Source of the DNA: Paraburkholderia hospita
GTDB lineage: Bacteria; Pseudomonadota; Gammaproteobacteria; Burkholderiales; Burkholderiaceae
Direction of reading: 5' to 3'
NCBI RefSeq assembly: GCF_002902965.1
Contig: NZ_CP026106.1
Span: 62,001-126,000 of the forward strand
Length of the DNA stretch: 64,000 nt
Made by a program: the position numbers and the translations under genes. The notes under the pieces were generated by a model. The model was not told the DNA's origin and ran no database searches. It saw nothing but the letters and a program-made list of their open reading frames with translations. The first letter of the stretch is position 1. Each line of letters starts with the position of its first letter. Below, piece after piece: positions 60,077 to 64,000 of the stretch.

Positions 60077-61002
60077 GCGGGCTCTCCTTCTTTCGACGGC
60101 TGAATGCGCAGATACAGCACCGAGAACACGAACAGCATGATGAGCATGACCAGCGACACGGCAGCCGCCTGGCCGGGACGCCCGAGCCTGAAGCCGAGTT
60201 CGTACAGATACGTGACGAGAATATGCGTGCCGTTGTCGGGGCCGCCTTGCGTCATGACCCAGATGATCGGAAACGAGTTGAACACGTAGATCACGTTGAG
60301 CAGGATCGCCATGTTCACGAACGGGCGCAGCAGCGGCAGTGTCAATTGACGGAACTGCTGCCACGCGTTCGCGCCGTCGATGCGCGCGGCTTCGTAGATG
60401 TCGCCGGGCACGGATGACAGGCCGCCGAGCAGGATCGTCACCGTGAACGGAATCGACACGAGAATACCGACCGCGATCTCGACGGGAAACGCGAGCTCGG
60501 GCGTCGCGAGCCAGTGAATCGGGCCGCCGATCAACCCGAGCCGCTGCAACGTCACGTTGACCATTCCGTAGTCGTCGTTGAAAGCCCAGCGCCAGACGAC
60601 GGCCGTCATCGTCAGCGACACGGACCACGGCAGCATGATGATCGTGCGTGCAATGCCGCGTCCGTGGAAATCCTGATTCAGCACGAGCGCGACGGGCACC
60701 GAAATGATCACCGTGCCGCCGACGACGGCTGCCGTCCACACGATGGTCCGGCGTAGCGAATCGAGAAACACGGGGTCGGCGAACACCGTGAAGAAGTTCT
60801 TCAACCCGGTGAAATCGCGAATCGCGCCGAAGCGCGAGACATCGTGCACCGACTGATACACGATGTTGAAGATCGGGTAACTGATGATGAACAGCGCGAG
60901 GATCAGACTCGGCGCGATCAGCCACCAGGGCGCGGCGGCGCGTGGGGCAATGGAACGGCTCATGCGTGCTTGATCGACGGATGCTTGGGCGTTGGAACTC
61001 AT
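60073..61002 (-). CDS. Carbohydrate ABC transporter permease (MalF/UgpA type)
   Basis: A 309-residue permease with six hydrophobic helices: WWLIAPSLILALFIISYPIFNIVYQSV near the N-terminus, and the EAA loop GDIYEAARIDGANAWQQFRQLTLPLLRP near residue 215. CUT1-type sugar/polyol permease, forming the membrane channel with the next gene product. It follows the binding-protein gene by 138 bases, a gap that holds a strong hairpin at 61076-61106. Confidence 0.9.
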   Translation of the reverse strand: MSSNAQASVDQARMSRSIAPRAAAPWWLIAPSLILALFIISYPIFNIVYQSVHDVSRFGAIRDFTGLKNFFTVFADPVFLDSLRRTIVWTAAVVGGTVIISVPVALVLNQDFHGRGIARTIIMLPWSVSLTMTAVVWRWAFNDDYGMVNVTLQRLGLIGGPIHWLATPELAFPVEIAVGILVSIPFTVTILLGGLSSVPGDIYEAARIDGANAWQQFRQLTLPLLRPFVNMAILLNVIYVFNSFPIIWVMTQGGPDNGTHILVTYLYELGFRLGRPGQAAAVSLVMLIMLFVFSVLYLRIQPSKEGEPA

Positions 61003-61075
61003 GAAGCCCTCGGGACGGAATGGGCCGGATGCAATACGGCGAGTCGCATGAAAAGCCTTGCGCTCATCGAATGTG

Positions 61076-61106
61076 AAGCCGCATCGGCATTTAGCCGATG
61101 CGGCTT
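61076..61106. promoter_or_regulatory. Stable hairpin between binding-protein and permease genes
   Basis: AAGCCGCATCGGC pairs with GCCGATGCGGCTT (13 perfect pairs) around ATTTA. No T-run follows, so it may stabilise the upstream message or partially attenuate permease expression, as is common between binding-protein and permease genes. Confidence 0.6.
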
Positions 61107-61140
61107 GCGGTACTACGCTAATGAACTAACAAAACGCGCG

Positions 61141-62373
61141 TTACTGGCCGAGCGCCTGATTCGCCTGGCTCGCGGCTTGTTTCAGCGCATCGTCAGGCTT
61201 GGACTTGCCGAGGTACACGGCCTGCATCGCATTCGTCACGGCCTTCGCTGTGTCTTCCCAGCCCGACACGGTCGGCGCGAAGCGCGCTTGCGGCAGCAGC
61301 GCGATGAACGCCTTCGTGTCGGCATCGTTGAACGCGGGATCGGCGGCTTCGGCCTTGGTGGTCGGCAGGAAGCCTTCCGTGCTCGTGAACTCGACGCGCG
61401 GTTCCTTCGTGAACAGATAGTCGAGGAACTTCCACGCGTCCTTCTTCACCTTCGAGTTCTTGAACATCACGATCGAGTCGGTAACGGCATACGTCGCGCC
61501 GTTCGTGCCGACGGGCAGCGGATCGATACCGTACTTCAGGTTCGGCGCTTCCTTCTTGATCTGCTTCGCGAGGAACGGCGCGGAAATCATCATCGCGACG
61601 CGGCCTTGCTTGAAGAGGTTCTGCACGTCTTCACGGCTATAACCCGTGACGCCCGGCTGCGTCAGGCCCTGATCGATCATCGACTTGTACAGCGTCGCTG
61701 CCTTGATGCCCGCCGGCGAATCGAAGCCGGCCTTGCCTTGCTTGTTCAGCACGTCGCCGCCGTTGGTCCACAGCGCGTAGTAGTAGTACACGTCGGTTTC
61801 GATTTCCTTGCCTTGCAGGCCGAAACCGGCAACGCCCTTCGCCTTCAGCTTCTTCGACGCGTCGATCACGTCATTCCACGTCTTCGGGCCATTCGGATAG
61901 CCGACGCTCGCGAGCAGATCCTTGTTGTAGTACAGCGCGCGTGCCGACGCGGCGATCGGCAGGCCGTACGTCTTGCCGTTGATCTGGCCGGGCGCGAGGA
62001 ACGGGCCAATGAAGCGGTTCTTGAAGTTCGCGTCCATGTACGGGTCGAGCGGCTCGGCGACGTCGTCCTTCACGAAGTCGAGCAGCCAGCGCGTGCCGAC
62101 GATCGCGAGGTCGGCGTTGGCGTTGCCCGAGATATCCGTTTGCAGCTTCTGTTGCAGCGTGTCCCAGTTCACGTCCTCGATCTTGATCGTGGTGCCGGGA
62201 TTGGCCTTTTCGAACTGGCGCGCCATTTTCTCGAAGTACGGTGCCGTCGCGTCACTGTAATGCGCGACCGTCACACGCACCGTATCGGCGTGCGCCGATA
62301 GGGCAAGACCTGCAAACGCGAGCGCTGCGGCGACTTTGCCGAGCGTAAGGGAAGCACGTGCATGCAACGACAT
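61141..62373 (-). CDS. Carbohydrate ABC transporter substrate-binding protein
   Basis: A 410-residue periplasmic binding protein of the sugar-binding type 1 family. Signal peptide ends AHADT (about residue 30). The mature protein shows TVRVTVAHYSDATAPYFEKMARQFEKANPGTTIKIEDVNWDTLQQKL, then NADLAIVGTRWLLDF, YYNKDLLASVGYPNGPKTWNDVIDASKKLKAKG and GRVAMMISAPFLAKQIKKEAPNLKYGIDPLPVGTNGATY. It delivers the solute to the two permeases. CAGGAGAG precedes the ATG at 62373. Substrate probably a sugar or polyol; the sequence does not say which. Confidence 0.9.
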   Translation of the reverse strand: MSLHARASLTLGKVAAALAFAGLALSAHADTVRVTVAHYSDATAPYFEKMARQFEKANPGTTIKIEDVNWDTLQQKLQTDISGNANADLAIVGTRWLLDFVKDDVAEPLDPYMDANFKNRFIGPFLAPGQINGKTYGLPIAASARALYYNKDLLASVGYPNGPKTWNDVIDASKKLKAKGVAGFGLQGKEIETDVYYYYALWTNGGDVLNKQGKAGFDSPAGIKAATLYKSMIDQGLTQPGVTGYSREDVQNLFKQGRVAMMISAPFLAKQIKKEAPNLKYGIDPLPVGTNGATYAVTDSIVMFKNSKVKKDAWKFLDYLFTKEPRVEFTSTEGFLPTTKAEAADPAFNDADTKAFIALLPQARFAPTVSGWEDTAKAVTNAMQAVYLGKSKPDDALKQAASQANQALGQ

Positions 62374-62681
62374 TTCGTCTCTCCTGGGTGGTCCGCGGCC
62401 GTAGCCGGCTGCTTGGGTTAAATTGTTTGAAAAAATCCTACACACGAAAAAAAAGCTTGTCACGTAGGGCTGACCATATTTTTTATCGCGCGGTTTTTTG
62501 CATAACATGCTGTAAAGGATGGGCTTTTTGTGCGCTGCGGGGTATTCGCCATTTGTAGCGTCCGGATGGTCCGCAGTCCGTGAAAATGTGCAATATGTAG
62601 GAAATTTACAAGATGGGTGCGGCTTTTGGCTTACGTGAAGCCCGCCCGCCGCAATTGCGAAAATCGCGAAGAGGACAGGAC
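62374..62681. other. Divergent promoter region of the ABC transporter and dehydrogenase
   Basis: 308 bases, noticeably A/T-rich around 62440-62525 (runs of A and T, GCATAACATGC near 62501). It must carry leftward and rightward promoters; I could not fix their boxes with confidence. A CATAACATG-type inverted repeat may be an operator. No gene. Confidence 0.4.
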
Positions 62682-63455
62682 ATGAAGCGTGTCGTGCTGG
62701 TGACGGGAGCATGCGGCGGGATCGGCAGCGTGTTGTGCCGGCGTTTCGTGCAGGACGGCGCGACAGTGCTCGCGCTCGATGTCGATGCGGCCGCGCTGGA
62801 TCAGCTGGCTGCGGAACTGGGCACCGACAGCGTGACGCCCATCGCCGTCGATCTGTGCGACGCCGATGCCGTGCGCGAACGCGTCGCACAAGCCGTCGAT
62901 AAACGCGGTCCCGTCGACGTGCTCGTCGCGAACGCCGGCGCGGCGCAAGGGCTGACGCTTGCGAAGACGGACGCCGCAAGCTGGCGGCGCGACGTCGATC
63001 TGAATCTGAACGGCACGTATCACACGGTCGAAGCGGTGCGCGCGTCGATGATCGAGCGGCAGCACGGATCGATCGTGCTGATCGGCTCTGTGAACGGCCT
63101 GGCGGCGCTTGGACATCCCGCGTACAGCGCGGCGAAAGCGGGGCTGATCAGCTACACGAAGTCGCTGGCGATCGAGCTTGGCCGCTATCGCATACGCGCG
63201 AACATCGTGTGCCCGGGCACGGTGAAGACGCAGGCGTGGCAGGCGCGCGTCGACAAGAACCCGCAGGTTTTCGAGGACCTGAAGAAGTGGTATCCGCTGC
63301 GCGACTTCGCGACGCCCGACGATATCGCCGACGCCGTGCTGTTTCTTGCGTCGCCGATGGCGCGCGTGATCACGGGCGTGGTGTTGCCCGTCGATGGCGG
63401 CCTGATGGCGGGCAACCGGCTGATGGCCGAAGAACTGACGCTCGAATCGCTGTAG
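62682..63455 (+). CDS. Short-chain dehydrogenase/reductase, probable sugar/polyol dehydrogenase
   Basis: A 257-residue SDR: VVLVTGACGGIGSVL at residues 3-17, ANAG near residue 85, YSAAKAG near residue 150, and the PGTVKTQAWQ loop. ATG at 62682 follows GAGGACAGGAC. Divergent from the binding-protein gene and followed 60 bases later by the ATPase gene of the same importer, so it probably oxidises the imported sugar or polyol. Substrate inferred from context only. Confidence 0.85.
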   Translation: MKRVVLVTGACGGIGSVLCRRFVQDGATVLALDVDAAALDQLAAELGTDSVTPIAVDLCDADAVRERVAQAVDKRGPVDVLVANAGAAQGLTLAKTDAASWRRDVDLNLNGTYHTVEAVRASMIERQHGSIVLIGSVNGLAALGHPAYSAAKAGLISYTKSLAIELGRYRIRANIVCPGTVKTQAWQARVDKNPQVFEDLKKWYPLRDFATPDDIADAVLFLASPMARVITGVVLPVDGGLMAGNRLMAEELTLESL

Positions 63456-63515
63456 CGCCTGGATAAGCGCCCGAAAGGAACACGCGACACAACCGCAACC
63501 GACGATGAGGACAGC

Positions 63516-64000
63516 ATGGCAGCAGTGCAACTGAGCGGCATCTACAAGCGTTACGGCGACACGCAGGTCGTGCACGGCATCGACCTGCATATCGACGACG
63601 GCGAGTTCGTCGTGCTGGTCGGCCCGTCCGGTTGCGGCAAGAGCACGTTGATGCGGATGGTCGCGGGCCTCGAGGAAATCAGTGGCGGCGACCTGATGAT
63701 CGGCGGCACGCGCGCGAACGGCTTGCCGCCGCAGCAGCGCAATATCTCGATGGTGTTCCAGAGCTACGCGCTGTATCCGCATCTGTCCGTGTACGACAAC
63801 ATCGCGTTCGGTCCGCGCATCCGCAAGGAAGCGTCGACGAGTTTCAAGCCGCGCATCGAAGCGGCGGCGAAGATGCTGAACCTCAGCGGCTATCTGGACC
63901 GCTTGCCGCGCGCGCTGTCGGGCGGCCAGCGCCAGCGCGTCGCGATGGGCCGCGCGGTGGTGCGCGAGCCGTCGCTGTTCCTGTTCGACGAGCCGCTGTC
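63516..64000 (+). CDS. ABC transporter ATPase (UgpC/MalK type), partial
   Basis: First about 161 residues of a CUT1-type ATPase, cut by the window edge. Walker [10 protein letters not shown] near residue 38, Q-loop [23 protein letters not shown] signature [14 protein letters not shown] and the start of Walker [10 protein letters not shown] are all present. It would power the importer encoded at 59231-62373, on the other strand. AGGACAGC precedes the ATG. Confidence 0.9.
   Translation, partial: MAAVQLSGIYKRYGDTQVVHGIDLHIDDGEFVVLVGPSGCGKSTLMRMVAGLEEISGGDLMIGGTRANGLPPQQRNISMVFQSYALYPHLSVYDNIAFGPRIRKEASTSFKPRIEAAAKMLNLSGYLDRLPRALSGGQRQRVAMGRAVVREPSLFLFDEPL

Noticed and set aside
1..64000. Search for rRNA, tRNA, intact insertion sequences, integrase genes or phage modules
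   Set aside because: Nothing recognisable found by eye. Gene debris at 29.2 and 51.2 kb shows no flanking transposase or terminal repeats.

Overview
The window looks like a chromosomal stretch of a high-GC Burkholderiales, most likely Paraburkholderia, Caballeronia or a close relative. This rests on codon use (G/C third positions throughout), a small DUF4148-type secreted protein, many AraC/LysR/MarR regulators, several CoA-thioester catabolic clusters, and ECF-sigma and TonB-receptor iron loci. I see no rRNA, tRNA, CRISPR array or intact insertion sequence. Assignments come from reading the sequences and recalling families; no database search was run.

Layout. 0-3.7 kb: an AraC regulator, a small iron-permease-like membrane protein, an exported tryptophan-rich protein with a tiny lipoprotein behind it, then an ECF sigma / anti-sigma-like / periplasmic sensor operon in which each gene overlaps the next. 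3.8-6.8 kb: an exported DUF1800-DUF1501 pair and a second tryptophan-rich lipoprotein. 6.9-13 kb: small stand-alone enzymes (two VOC proteins, two GNATs, DUF2252, flavin reductase) and a mazEF-like toxin-antitoxin pair with a readable promoter and operator. 13-16.6 kb: AraC/GyrI regulator, SnoaL protein, 14-TM drug exporter and a glutathione transferase.

16.7-26.4 kb is the best-defined system. It is a leftward operon for aerobic CoA-dependent catabolism of 2-aminobenzoate (anthranilate) or a close analogue: fused flavin monooxygenase/old-yellow-enzyme, SDR, MarR regulator, enoyl-CoA hydratase-like protein, acyl-CoA dehydrogenase, thioesterase, RidA, aryl-CoA ligase and a hydrolase-SnoaL fusion. 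A good promoter sits inside inverted repeats at its head.

26.4-30.1 kb is visibly richer in A/T and holds an MFS exporter, a secreted metallo-beta-lactamase-fold hydrolase and gene debris, suggesting an acquired islet. 30.1-37.9 kb is iron uptake: one stand-alone TonB receptor, then a FecI-FecR-FecA-type regulatory receptor locus with a Fur-box-like site and an unknown exported protein. 38.3-41.6 kb encodes a KfrA-like protein of about 1120 residues with heptad-based tandem repeats.

41.7-51.2 kb holds a truncated sugar-acid kinase, a VOC/LysR pair, and a second acyl-CoA cluster (thiolase and MFS transporter leftward, SDR and enoyl-CoA hydratase rightward, LysR and a double CoA-transferase) whose two divergent promoter regions share motifs. 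51.2-59 kb contains an antiporter remnant, a GlxA-type regulator, a homocysteine methyltransferase-like protein, an ArsR/SRPBCC pair and small enzymes. 59.2-64 kb is a sugar- or polyol-type ABC importer with a divergent dehydrogenase and the start of its ATPase, cut by the right edge.
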